From Pseudomonadota bacterium (GTDB lineage Bacteria > Pseudomonadota > Alphaproteobacteria > Rhizobiales > Kaistiaceae), in contig JAEZEN010000464.1 of assembly GCA_023433185.1 (NCBI GenBank), forward strand, positions 1-7,866: 7,866 nucleotides of DNA, read 5' to 3'. Below, in pieces: positions 1-6,838 of the stretch. Within the stretch, counting starts at the first letter, position 1. The number at the start of each line of letters is the position of its first letter. The translations under genes and the position numbers were made by a program. The notes under the pieces were generated by a model. The model was not told where the DNA came from. It saw nothing but the letters and a program-made list of their open reading frames with translations, and ran no database searches.

Positions 1-923
1 ACCGATGCCCGCATGAGGTCGCGCTCGGCATTGGCGAGGCGCAGCCGGTCGGCAAGGCGCCCGGCATCCTCCTCGACCCGGCAGGCGAGGGCGGCGAGAC
101 GGAGCGCGAAGGAGGGTTCCGTGGCAAGCGCCGCCTCGAGCGCCAGGTAGCGCCGGAACGGCCCGAGATAGGCGACGCCGGCGAGGATCACCGGGAGCAC
201 GCCACAGTCCTGCATCAGGGCAAGCGTCGGCTCGGCGCGAGCAGCCAGCACGAGGCGGCGCATCTCCTGTCCGATCCGCTCGGCGGAGAGGTCGCGGAGC
301 CCGTTCCGGGCGCGGATCGCGGCGAGCAGCCCGTCGCGATCGAGGATGGCCCCGCCGAACTGGGCGTTGAAGCGGAAGAAGCGGAGGATGCGGAGCCTGT
401 CCTCGGCAATTCGCCGGTCGGCGTCGCCGATGAAGCGGATGCGGCGCGCGACGATGTCGGCATGGCCGCCGAGCGGATCGTGGACCTGTCCGCCGGCGTC
501 GACGGACAGCGCGTTGACCGTGAAGTCGCGGCGCTCGGCGTCCCGCGTCCAGTCGCGCCCGTAGCGGACAACCGCGTGGCGGCCATCGGTCTCGACGTCC
601 TCGCGGAGCGTCGTCACCTCGTAGCCGGCGTGGTCGGCGACGATCGTGACGGTGCCGTGCGCGATGCCGGTGGGGACGGTCCGCAGGCCGGCGGCGGTCG
701 CGCGGCGGACGACGACGTCGGGCGTCGCCGTGGTGGCGAAGTCGATGTCGCCGACCGGGCGGCCGGCGAGGGCATCGCGGACCGCGCCGCCCACGACGCG
801 GACCTGATCGCCATCGCGCTCGAGAGCGGCGAAGATCGCCCGGACCGGAGCCGCCGCAAGCCAGCCCGCGCCGGCCAGGCTCGGGATGGCCAGGCGGGGC
901 GATGTCCCCGTTTCCCTGCCCAC
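1..923 (-). CDS. cca: CCA tRNA nucleotidyltransferase, C-terminus beyond the window
   Basis: Adds or repairs the 3'-terminal CCA of tRNAs using CTP and ATP, in the cytoplasm; essential where CCA is not encoded in the tRNA genes. Translating the minus strand from GTG at 923 gives 307 residues running off base 1. The class II nucleotidyltransferase head is clear: GGAVRDAL at about 45-52, the metal-binding DID at 59-61, a PTGIAHGTVT strand at 84-93, EVTTLRED at 102-109, RRDFTVNAL at 131-139, and AEDRLRILRFFRF at 173-185, followed by the helical tRNA-binding part. Family members are usually about 400 residues, so roughly the last quarter is missing. The GTG start is chosen because it lies 7 bases after the DUF6111-like stop and no in-frame ATG precedes the conserved domain. 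No good Shine-Dalgarno is visible, so translational coupling is likely. The family call is very secure and the exact start less so. Confidence 0.93.
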   Translation of the reverse strand, partial: MGRETGTSPRLAIPSLAGAGWLAAAPVRAIFAALERDGDQVRVVGGAVRDALAGRPVGDIDFATTATPDVVVRRATAAGLRTVPTGIAHGTVTIVADHAGYEVTTLREDVETDGRHAVVRYGRDWTRDAERRDFTVNALSVDAGGQVHDPLGGHADIVARRIRFIGDADRRIAEDRLRILRFFRFNAQFGGAILDRDGLLAAIRARNGLRDLSAERIGQEMRRLVLAARAEPTLALMQDCGVLPVILAGVAYLGPFRRYLALEAALATEPSFALRLAALACRVEEDAGRLADRLRLANAERDLMRAS

Positions 924-930
924 CGGCCGG

Positions 931-1194
931 CTACTCGAAGTGGGCGGGAACGAGGACGCCGTCGATGACCTTCGCCGGCACATAGGTGCTCCCCGCCGGG
1001 GCGCCGGTGAACTGCGTGAAGGCGACGAGCGCGATGATGAGCAGCGCGGCGCCGCCGATCGCGAGCCATGTGATCGTCCGGATCGGCCAGTCGCTCGCTC
1101 CGCCGATCGTACCGCGCGTCGCGAGGAGCCAGGCGGCGTAGATGCCGAAAGGCAGGATGAAGAAGATCACGTTGAAGGCGACGAGACGTACCAT
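931..1194 (-). CDS. Small two-helix membrane protein, DUF6111-like
   Basis: An 87-residue protein of unknown function. Two hydrophobic segments (about residues 4-24 and 41-59) flank a short polar loop, and a polar C-terminal tail contains TYVPAKVIDGVLVPAHFE. From memory, a Tyr-Val-Pro-Ala tail ending in a V-P-x-H-F-E-like sequence is typical of the DUF6111 family of alphaproteobacteria, which often sits beside the Nudix and cca genes; this was not checked by search. The ATG at 1194 is preferred over an upstream in-frame ATG at 1248. It overlaps the Nudix stop by one base (TAATG) and begins directly at the hydrophobic helix, while the extra 18 residues from 1248 are Arg/His-rich and only shadow the Nudix gene. 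The protein is probably made by coupled re-initiation and sits in the inner membrane. Confidence 0.85.
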   Translation of the reverse strand: MVRLVAFNVIFFILPFGIYAAWLLATRGTIGGASDWPIRTITWLAIGGAALLIIALVAFTQFTGAPAGSTYVPAKVIDGVLVPAHFE

Positions 1195-1847
1195 TAACCG
1201 AATACCCGTTCGTAGAGCCCGCGGATGATGCCTGCGGTCACCCCCCATATATAGCGCTCCCCGAAGGGCATCTCATAGAAGTGGCGCATGGCGCCCCGAA
1301 ACTCGCGGCTGCCCTGGCGGTGGTTGTCGGGTGACATCAGGAAGGGGAGGGGCACCTCGAAGGTGTCCGCCACCTCATGCGGGTTGACGGTCAGGCGGTG
1401 GCCCGGATCGACCATGGCCACGACGGGAACGATGCGGTAGCCGGTTCCGGTGAAGTAGGGCGACAGCGTTCCGATCGGTGCAACGAACGATCGATCGAGC
1501 CCGATCTCCTCCTCGGCCTCGCGCAGCGCGGCGGCGATCGGCGATGTGTCCTCCGGGTCGATCTTGCCGCCGGGAAACGCGATCTGCCCCGCATGGGCGC
1601 TGAGATGCGGCGTCCGCAGGGTCAGAAGCATCGTCGCGTCGGGCTCGCGCGCGACCACGGGGATGAGGACGGCGGCATCGCGGTAGGGCCCTGGTCCCAT
1701 GACGAAGCCGGGGTTCAGCTCATGGTCGCCGGCGCCGGGCGGCGGGGCCGGCACCGCCCGGGCCGGGGCCGAGTCGATGCGCGCCGCGACCCGCCGGGCG
1801 AAGCCGGTCGGCGAATAGGGGCTTTCCTCGTCTCCAGGGGCGGTCAT
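1194..1847 (-). CDS. Nudix hydrolase, CoA pyrophosphatase type
   Basis: A 217-residue protein of the NudL/CoAse branch of the Nudix superfamily, which cleaves CoA or acyl-CoA to phosphopantetheine compounds and 3',5'-ADP with a divalent metal. Activity here is inferred from the family. The UPF0035-like block precedes the Nudix box: LLTLRTPHLSAHAGQIAFPG at 74-93. The box begins GGKID at 93-97 and ends REAEEEIGL at 109-117, with the metal-binding glutamates E112-E114. Spacing between the first Gly and the REAEEEIG part is one residue longer than the textbook box, and Asp100 occupies the place of the first Glu. The C-terminal part includes FYEMPFGERYIWGVTAGI, typical of the family. The first ~45 residues are Pro/Ala-rich and variable. 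It is the first gene of the minus-strand unit. The ATG at 1847 has only a weak Shine-Dalgarno, so a slightly different start is possible. Confidence 0.92.
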   Translation of the reverse strand: MTAPGDEESPYSPTGFARRVAARIDSAPARAVPAPPPGAGDHELNPGFVMGPGPYRDAAVLIPVVAREPDATMLLTLRTPHLSAHAGQIAFPGGKIDPEDTSPIAAALREAEEEIGLDRSFVAPIGTLSPYFTGTGYRIVPVVAMVDPGHRLTVNPHEVADTFEVPLPFLMSPDNHRQGSREFRGAMRHFYEMPFGERYIWGVTAGIIRGLYERVFG

Positions 1848-1953
1848 CGCCGGGCCCGTCTCGGATCAAGTTCCGGTGAGCGGGCGGGTCCGCACCCTCC
1901 CGCCGCCGGGGTCTTCTTCACGCCAGCCATTGTTTTGCCGCGCTTTGCCCTAT

Positions 1954-1964
1954 CTCATGATGAG
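1954..1964. repeat. Short inverted repeat, CTCAT-G-ATGAG
   Basis: Five-base arms around a single central base. It lies between the candidate -35 (1945-1950) and -10 (1969-1974) elements, where a repressor site would be expected. Arms this short can arise by chance, so a role as an operator is only a suggestion. Confidence 0.3.
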
Positions 1965-1996
1965 GCTCGATAACGGCGCGCGAGAAGCCCAGGCAG

Positions 1997-2017
1997 GCGA
2001 CAATCCTCTATTGCCGC
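1997..2017. repeat. Imperfect inverted repeat upstream of the MoxR gene
   Basis: The arms GCGACAAT (1997-2004) and ATTGCCGC (2010-2017) are reverse complements except at one position and are separated by CCTCT. The dyad lies about 70 bp before the MoxR start and downstream of the candidate promoter. It could be a protein-binding site or a small hairpin in the leader RNA. It is not followed by a T-run, so it does not look like a terminator. Confidence 0.4.
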
Positions 2018-2064
2018 AGCGTCGCTCATGCAACACTTGGCCCGGCCCGAGCCCCGTCAGCCAC

Positions 2065-2074
2065 GAGAGGGAAG
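2065..2074 (+). promoter_or_regulatory. Ribosome binding site of the MoxR gene
   Basis: The purine run GAGAGGGAAG lies 11 bases before ATG 2086. The spacing is slightly long, but this is the only Shine-Dalgarno-like run in the area and it supports the 2086 start over the upstream ATG at 1876. Confidence 0.55.
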
Positions 2075-2085
2075 TCGCCCGTCCG

Positions 2086-3096
2086 ATGAGCGCACTCAGT
2101 CAGCCGCCGCTTGATGCCGATCCCGGCCGCATCGTTGCCGAGGTCGAGGCCTCCGTCGCCCGCGTGAAGGAGGCCCGCGCAGCGATCGGCAGGGTCATTT
2201 ACGGCCAGGAGACGGTGATCGACCGAACCCTCATCACCATCTTCGCCGGCGGCCACGGCCTCCTGATCGGCGTGCCCGGCCTCGCCAAGACCAAGCTCGT
2301 GGATACCATCGGCACCGTTTGCGGCCTCTCCTCGGCCCGCATCCAGTTCACGCCGGACCTGATGCCCTCCGACATCCTCGGGACCGAGGTGATGGATGTC
2401 GGCACCGATGGCAGTCGCGCCTTCCGCTTCGTCGCCGGACCGGTCTTCACCCAGCTCCTGATGGCCGACGAGATCAATCGCGCGAGCCCGCGCACCCAGT
2501 CGGCGCTCCTCCAGTCGATGCAGGAGCACCACGTCACCGTCGCCGGCGAGCGCCACGACCTGCCGTCACCGTTTCACGTTCTCGCGACCCAGAACCCGCT
2601 TGAGCAGGAAGGGACCTATCCGCTGCCCGAGGCGCAGCTCGACCGGTTCCTCCTCCAGATCGATGTCGTCTATCCCGACCGCGAGGCGGAGCGGCGGATG
2701 CTGTTCGAGACGACCGGATCGACCGAGGCCCGGACCGAAGCCGTGCTCGATGCCGAGTCGATCAAGGGCATCCAGGCGCTCGTCCGCCGGATGCCGGTGG
2801 GCGAATCGGTGGTCGAGGCGATCCTCAACCTCGTCCGGTCGGCACGCCCCGGCGAGGGCGACAGGAAGCTCGCGAACGCCATCGCCTGGGGCCCCGGCCC
2901 CCGCGCCAGCCAGGCGCTGATGCTCGCCGTCCGCGCCCGTGCCCTGATCGACGGGCGGCTCGCGCCCTCGCTCGACGACGTGGTCGACCTCGCCGAGCCG
3001 GTGCTCAAGCACCGCATGGCGCTCACCTTCGCCGCCCGCGCCGACGGACTGACGATCGCCGAGGTGATCGCCGAGCTCAAGGGCAAGATCGGATAG
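2086..3096 (+). CDS. MoxR family AAA+ ATPase
   Basis: A 336-residue cytoplasmic ATPase of the MoxR group, thought to act as a chaperone that activates or assembles partner proteins together with VWA-domain adaptors. Visible motifs: Walker A GVPGLAKTKL at 62-71 (Lys68), the MoxR signature QFTPDLMPSDILGTE at 87-101, Walker B LLMADEINRASP at 124-135 (Asp128, Glu129), sensor 1 VLATQNPLEQEGTYPLPEAQ at 165-184 (Asn170), LDRF at 185-188 with a likely arginine finger Arg187, and sensor 2 WGPGPRASQA at 268-277 (Arg273). The C-terminal lid domain is complete. Length and motif set match intact family members, so an active ATPase is expected. The start at 2086 follows a purine-rich Shine-Dalgarno and gives a normal family N-terminus. 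It is the first gene of the plus-strand operon, 2 bases before the DUF58 gene. Confidence 0.96.
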   Translation: MSALSQPPLDADPGRIVAEVEASVARVKEARAAIGRVIYGQETVIDRTLITIFAGGHGLLIGVPGLAKTKLVDTIGTVCGLSSARIQFTPDLMPSDILGTEVMDVGTDGSRAFRFVAGPVFTQLLMADEINRASPRTQSALLQSMQEHHVTVAGERHDLPSPFHVLATQNPLEQEGTYPLPEAQLDRFLLQIDVVYPDREAERRMLFETTGSTEARTEAVLDAESIKGIQALVRRMPVGESVVEAILNLVRSARPGEGDRKLANAIAWGPGPRASQALMLAVRARALIDGRLAPSLDDVVDLAEPVLKHRMALTFAARADGLTIAEVIAELKGKIG

Positions 3097-3098
3097 AG

Positions 3099-4028
3099 AT
3101 GGCGGTCGGCGCGGAGGCAGGACTCGGGGCGAAATCGGTCGGCGGGACGCTGAACGAGGCCAAGGGCGTCGCCGGCGGCCTGCCCGACCTGCTCATCGAG
3201 GCACGCCGCGTCTCGGCGACCGTCATCGCCGGCTGGCACGGCCGCCGCGTCGCCGGGCGCGGCGAGACGTTCTGGCAGTTCCGACCCTTCATGCCGGGCG
3301 AGGCAGCCGCCGCCGTCGACTGGCGGCGCTCGGCCCGCGACGAAAGCCACCTGTTCGTGCGCGAGAAGGAGTGGGAGGCGGCGCACCTGATGTGGCTCTG
3401 GGCCGATCTCTCCGCGTCGATGGACTTCCGCTCGCGGCTCGCGACGACGACCAAGCGCGACCGCGCGCTCGTTCTTCTCCTTGCCCTCGCCGAACTGCTC
3501 GGCGCCGCCGGCGAGCGCGTCGGCCTTCTCGCCGAGAGCGATCCGATCCTTGCCCGCAATGCCGCCGAGCGCATCGCCCGGCATATCGCCCATGCCCGTC
3601 GCGGCAAGCCGGACACGCGCGGCCTGCGCCGCTTCAGCGACGTCGTACTCTTCGGCGATTTCCTCGATCCGCTGCCGGAGACCGAGGCGATGCTCGACAC
3701 GATCGTGCGTTCCGGCGCCCGCGCCCACCTCGTCCAGGTCGTCGATCCGATCGAGGAGACCTTCCCCTTCACCGGCCGCACCGAGTTCCTCGACCCCGAG
3801 AGCGGCGCCCGCCACGTCGTCGGCCGAGCCGAGCAGTACCGCGAGGACTACCGGGCGCGGCTCATGGCGCTCCGCGAACGGCTGACGCTGATCTGCCGGC
3901 GGCTCGACTGGACCTTCCTCGTCCATCGCACCGACCGGCCGGCGACCGAGCCGCTGCTCGCGCTCCATGCCCGCCTCGCCGACCGCCACGCGCAGTCCGC
4001 CTTCTCGACGATGGGACGCGCGGCATGA
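3099..4028 (+). CDS. DUF58 domain protein with VWA-like metal site
   Basis: A 309-residue protein with no obvious membrane segment, so probably cytoplasmic. DUF58 proteins are regularly encoded directly after MoxR ATPases and are considered their VWA-type partners. The DUF58 core is visible as GRGETFWQFRPFMPGEAAAA at 53-72, then VDWRRSARDESHLFVREKEW at 73-92. It leads into the MIDAS-like motif Asp103-Leu-Ser105-Ala-Ser107 (DxSxS), which is intact, so metal-dependent ligand binding is plausible. The remaining Rossmann-like strands continue through SDVVLFGDFLDPLPE near 180-194. ATG 3099 lies 2 bases after the MoxR stop and has little Shine-Dalgarno of its own, so coupling is likely. Its stop overlaps the next start as ATGA. 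The family call is firm; the cellular target is unknown. Confidence 0.93.
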   Translation: MAVGAEAGLGAKSVGGTLNEAKGVAGGLPDLLIEARRVSATVIAGWHGRRVAGRGETFWQFRPFMPGEAAAAVDWRRSARDESHLFVREKEWEAAHLMWLWADLSASMDFRSRLATTTKRDRALVLLLALAELLGAAGERVGLLAESDPILARNAAERIARHIAHARRGKPDTRGLRRFSDVVLFGDFLDPLPETEAMLDTIVRSGARAHLVQVVDPIEETFPFTGRTEFLDPESGARHVVGRAEQYREDYRARLMALRERLTLICRRLDWTFLVHRTDRPATEPLLALHARLADRHAQSAFSTMGRAA

Positions 4029-6838
4029 GCGGCCTTCCCTTCGCCTTCGCCTATCCCCCGATCCTGTTGGCGCTGCTGGCGCTGCCGCTGATCTGGCTGC
4101 TGCTTCGCGTGACACCGCCGAAGCCGAAGGTCGAGAGCTTCCCGCCGACGCGGCTTCTCCTCGAGATCGCCCAGAAGGAGGAGACCCCGGCGCGGACGCC
4201 GTGGTGGCTGATCCTGCTGCGCTGCCTGATCGCGGCGGGGATCATCATCGCGCTTGCCGGGCCGATCTACCGGCCGACGACCGACGAGGCGCCGGGGACG
4301 GGGCCGCTGCTCCTCGTCGTCGACAACGGCTGGGCGTCCGCCGATCGCTGGCCCGCGATCGTCGAGACCGCCGGCCGCGTCGTGACGCTCGCCGAGGATT
4401 CCGGCCGGCCGGTCGCGATCCTCGCCACCGCCGAGGGGCCGGGCCAGGAACTCGCACCGACCGATGCCGGCGAGGTGCGCCGCCGGCTGGATGCGCTTGC
4501 CCCGCGCCCCTTCGACGCCGACTATGCCGCGCTCCTCCCGCCGCTCGATGCCGCCGTGCGCGCTACGGGCTTCGGCGGGGCGGTCTGGCTGTCCGGCGGG
4601 CTGTCCGGCCGCGGCAGCGATTCCTTCGGCACCTTCCTGTCGCAGCGGATCGACGGGCCCTTGGCGGCCTATGCCGACACCCGCGCCGAGATCCTTGGCC
4701 TCAAGCCGCCGGTCGGCGCGGCGGATGCTCTCGTCGTGCCGGTCGTGCGCAGCATCGGCGATCTGCCGGCGGCCGGCTTCGTGCGCGCCACCGATCTTCG
4801 CGGCCGCAGCATCGGCGACGCGCCATTCGCCTTCGATGCCGGAGCCAGCGAGGCCGAGGCGCGCTTCACGCTGCCGGTCGAGCTCCGCAACGACATCGCC
4901 CGCCTCGAGGTCGTGGGCACCGAGACCGCGGGCGCGGTGCAGCTTCTCGACGAGAGCTGGCGCCGCCGCCGGATCGGCCTGCTCTCCGGCGCGGCCGCCG
5001 ACGCCGCGCAGCCGCTGCTCTCGCCGCTCTACTACATCGCGCGGGCCGTGCAGCCCTTCGCCGACGTCTCCGAGCCGCGTGAGGCCAACGCCGCCGTCGC
5101 CGTGCCGCAGATCATCGACGAAGGCGCCTCGGTCATCGCCATGGCCGACATCGGCACCCTGCCGGCCGACGTCGAGGAGACCGTGGCCAACTGGGTGCTC
5201 GAAGGCGGCGTCCTCCTCCGCTTCGCAGGGCCGCATCTCGCCACGGCGACGGATTCGCTGATTCCCGTGCGGCTTCGCGGCGGCGACCGCGTGCTCGGGG
5301 GCAGTCTCACCTGGGAGGTCGAGCAGCCGCTCGCCGCGTTCTCCGAGACGAGCCCGTTCGCGGGCATCCCGGTCCCGGAGGACGTGCTCGTCCGGCGGCA
5401 GGTCCTCGCCGAGCCCGACGGCTCGCTCGCCGAGCGCACCTGGGCGACCCTTGCCGACGGCACCCCGTTGGTCACGGCGACGCCGTCCGGCCGCGGCTGG
5501 CTCGTCCTCTTCCACGTCACCGCCGATACGAGCTGGTCGAGCCTCCCGCTTTCCGGCACCTTCGTCGAGATGCTCCGGCGCATCGTCGCCTTCTCGACGG
5601 CGGCCCGCGCGCAACCCGCGGGGGATGCCAACGCGTCGGCCCAGACCGTTCCGCCCTGGCGGCTTCTCGATGGCTATGGCCGATTCACCAATCCCGGCCC
5701 GGAGGCGCGTCCGATCCCGGCCAACCTTGCGGGCGTCGCGCCCGGCATGACGCATCCGCCCGGTCTCTACGGGACCGATGCGGGATTCGTCTCGCTCAAC
5801 CTGCTCGGGGCCGATGCGACGCTCCGGCCCTTCGACCCGACCCTTGTCCCGGAGGCGACCGTGCAGCCCTATCCGACCGAGGCGCCGATGGACCTCCGGC
5901 CGTGGCTCCTCGCCCTCGCGCTCGGCTTATTCCTCCTCGACGCACTGCTGGTGCTGTGGCTCAACGGGGCCTTCGCCGCGATCGCCCGCCGTCGCCGGTC
6001 CGCCGCCGCGGGCGCGATGGTGCTGATCGCGGCGGCGGTGCTCGCCGGCGGTGCCGATACCGCCCGCGCCGACGCGGCGAGCGACCAGTTCGCCCTCGAC
6101 GCCGTCAGCGAGACGCGCCTCGCCTATGTCATCACCGGCAATTCCGAGATCGACGAGGCGAGCCGCGCCGGCCTCTTCGGCCTGTCCCAGGTGCTCGCCG
6201 ACCGCACGGCTCTGGAGCCCGGCGACCCGGTCGGCGTCGATCCGGCCCGTGACGAGCTCGCCTTTTTCCCGATCCTCTACTGGCCGATCGATCCCGCCAG
6301 CCCGCTGCCGACCTCGGCGACGATGGCGAGGGTCGACGCCTACATGCGCGAGGGCGGTTCGGTGCTGTTCGACACCCGGGACCAGCTGGAGCGCTCGACC
6401 GGCCTCGGCTCCTTCACCGGAACGCCCGCCGTGGAGCGTCTTCGCGACATGCTGTCGAGCCTCGACATCCCGCCGCTCGAGCCGGTGCCGACAGATCACG
6501 TGCTGACCAAGGCGTTCTACCTGCTCACGGAGTTTCCCGGTCGCTATGCCGGCGGGCCCCTCTGGGTCGAGGCCAGCGAGGCGAGTGGCGAGGCCTCCGA
6601 CCGCCCGGCGCGGGCCGGTGACGGCGTCTCGTCGCTGCTCATCACGGAGAACGACTTCGCCGCCGCCTGGGCGATGGACGACAACGGCACGCTCCTCTAC
6701 CCGACCATCCCCGCCGATCCCTTCCAGCGCGAGATGGCCTTCCGCACCGGCGTCAACATCGTGATGTACACGCTGACCGGCAACTACAAGGCCGACCAGG
6801 TGCATGTGCCGGCGCTGCTCGAGAGGCTCGGTCAGTGA
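4025..6838 (+). CDS. Membrane protein: BatA-like N-terminus plus C-terminal DUF4159
   Basis: A 937-residue multidomain envelope protein of unknown function. In order: a BatA-type N-terminus with two membrane helices (about 10-29 and 61-80); a VWA-like region whose metal motif is degenerate (VVDNGWAS at 98-105 in place of DxSxS, WLSGG in place of the TDG loop); a glutamine-amidotransferase-like Rossmann region (about 317-405, with IGLLSG and NWVLEGGVLL); a beta-rich stretch; helix 3 (about 627-646); an Arg-rich turn and helix 4 (about 664-677) ending in an Ala-Arg-Ala sequence; and DUF4159 (about 698-912, with TRLAYVITGN and ELAFFPILYWPID). The only cysteine is Cys67 in helix 2, so no amidotransferase catalysis is possible. 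ATG 4025 overlaps the DUF58 stop as ATGA; the frame is open upstream to 3371, but only as a shadow of the DUF58 gene. The large soluble parts probably face the periplasm. Confidence 0.92.
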   Translation: MSGLPFAFAYPPILLALLALPLIWLLLRVTPPKPKVESFPPTRLLLEIAQKEETPARTPWWLILLRCLIAAGIIIALAGPIYRPTTDEAPGTGPLLLVVDNGWASADRWPAIVETAGRVVTLAEDSGRPVAILATAEGPGQELAPTDAGEVRRRLDALAPRPFDADYAALLPPLDAAVRATGFGGAVWLSGGLSGRGSDSFGTFLSQRIDGPLAAYADTRAEILGLKPPVGAADALVVPVVRSIGDLPAAGFVRATDLRGRSIGDAPFAFDAGASEAEARFTLPVELRNDIARLEVVGTETAGAVQLLDESWRRRRIGLLSGAAADAAQPLLSPLYYIARAVQPFADVSEPREANAAVAVPQIIDEGASVIAMADIGTLPADVEETVANWVLEGGVLLRFAGPHLATATDSLIPVRLRGGDRVLGGSLTWEVEQPLAAFSETSPFAGIPVPEDVLVRRQVLAEPDGSLAERTWATLADGTPLVTATPSGRGWLVLFHVTADTSWSSLPLSGTFVEMLRRIVAFSTAARAQPAGDANASAQTVPPWRLLDGYGRFTNPGPEARPIPANLAGVAPGMTHPPGLYGTDAGFVSLNLLGADATLRPFDPTLVPEATVQPYPTEAPMDLRPWLLALALGLFLLDALLVLWLNGAFAAIARRRRSAAAGAMVLIAAAVLAGGADTARADAASDQFALDAVSETRLAYVITGNSEIDEASRAGLFGLSQVLADRTALEPGDPVGVDPARDELAFFPILYWPIDPASPLPTSATMARVDAYMREGGSVLFDTRDQLERSTGLGSFTGTPAVERLRDMLSSLDIPPLEPVPTDHVLTKAFYLLTEFPGRYAGGPLWVEASEASGEASDRPARAGDGVSSLLITENDFAAAWAMDDNGTLLYPTIPADPFQREMAFRTGVNIVMYTLTGNYKADQVHVPALLERLGQ
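5981..6076 (+). other. Internal signal-peptide-like segment in the DUF4159 protein
   Basis: Residues about 653-684 of the DUF4159 protein read as four arginines, a hydrophobic core (AMVLIAAAVLAGG) and then TARADAASD. This resembles the n, h and c regions of a signal peptide with an Ala-Arg-Ala cleavage site after residue 682. It may simply be the fourth membrane helix; cleavage would release DUF4159 as a separate periplasmic domain. The pattern is seen directly; processing is inferred. Confidence 0.45.
6821..6826 (+). promoter_or_regulatory. Ribosome binding site for the GTG-started gene
   Basis: GAGAGG lies 8 bases before GTG 6835, inside the end of the DUF4159 gene. It supports the GTG as a true start, since the next in-frame ATG would cut off both membrane helices and the VWA-like core. 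Confidence 0.6.

Larger units (their letters stand above)
1848..2085. promoter_or_regulatory. Divergent intergenic region between the Nudix and MoxR units
   Basis: This 238-bp stretch separates two divergently transcribed units, so it should hold both promoters. For the plus strand, TTGCCC (1945-1950) and GATAAC (1969-1974) are 18 bp apart and make a weak sigma70-like pair; TTGTTT (1930-1935) with TATCTC (1951-1956) is an alternative with a short 15-bp spacer. No convincing minus-strand promoter was found by eye. The region is locally richer in A/T than the genes. It encodes no recognisable protein: the MoxR reading frame stays open upstream to 1876, but that stretch has no family-like sequence. 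Confidence 0.5.

Noticed and set aside
462..1069. Open frames on both strands across the cca gene
   Set aside because: The minus-strand frame from GTG 923 matches class II tRNA nucleotidyltransferase motifs along its whole length; the other frames do not resemble proteins.
1880..1906. G+C-rich hairpin (GCGGGCGGG / CCCGCCGC) as a terminator
   Set aside because: It lies between two divergent gene starts, where no terminator is needed; the arms need a bulge to pair, and such pairs are common in DNA this rich in G+C.
1876..2085. 70-residue N-terminal extension of the MoxR protein starting at ATG 1876
   Set aside because: The extension has no MoxR-like sequence, covers the likely promoter and both inverted repeats, and the ATG at 2086 has a purine-rich ribosome site and gives a normal family length.
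3371..4024. Upstream extension of the DUF4159 reading frame
   Set aside because: It is an Arg/Pro-rich shadow of the DUF58 gene. The ATG at 4025 gives the expected BatA-like membrane N-terminus and an ATGA overlap.
2670..4115. 481-residue open frame on the minus strand opposite the MoxR and DUF58 genes
   Set aside because: Antisense shadow of two well-recognised genes, with low-complexity composition and no family resemblance.
3848..5755. 635-residue open frame on the minus strand opposite the DUF4159 gene
   Set aside because: Its composition is Arg/Gly/Ala/Asp-rich with no domain, as expected from the antisense of high-G+C coding sequence. The plus-strand gene has clear domains throughout.
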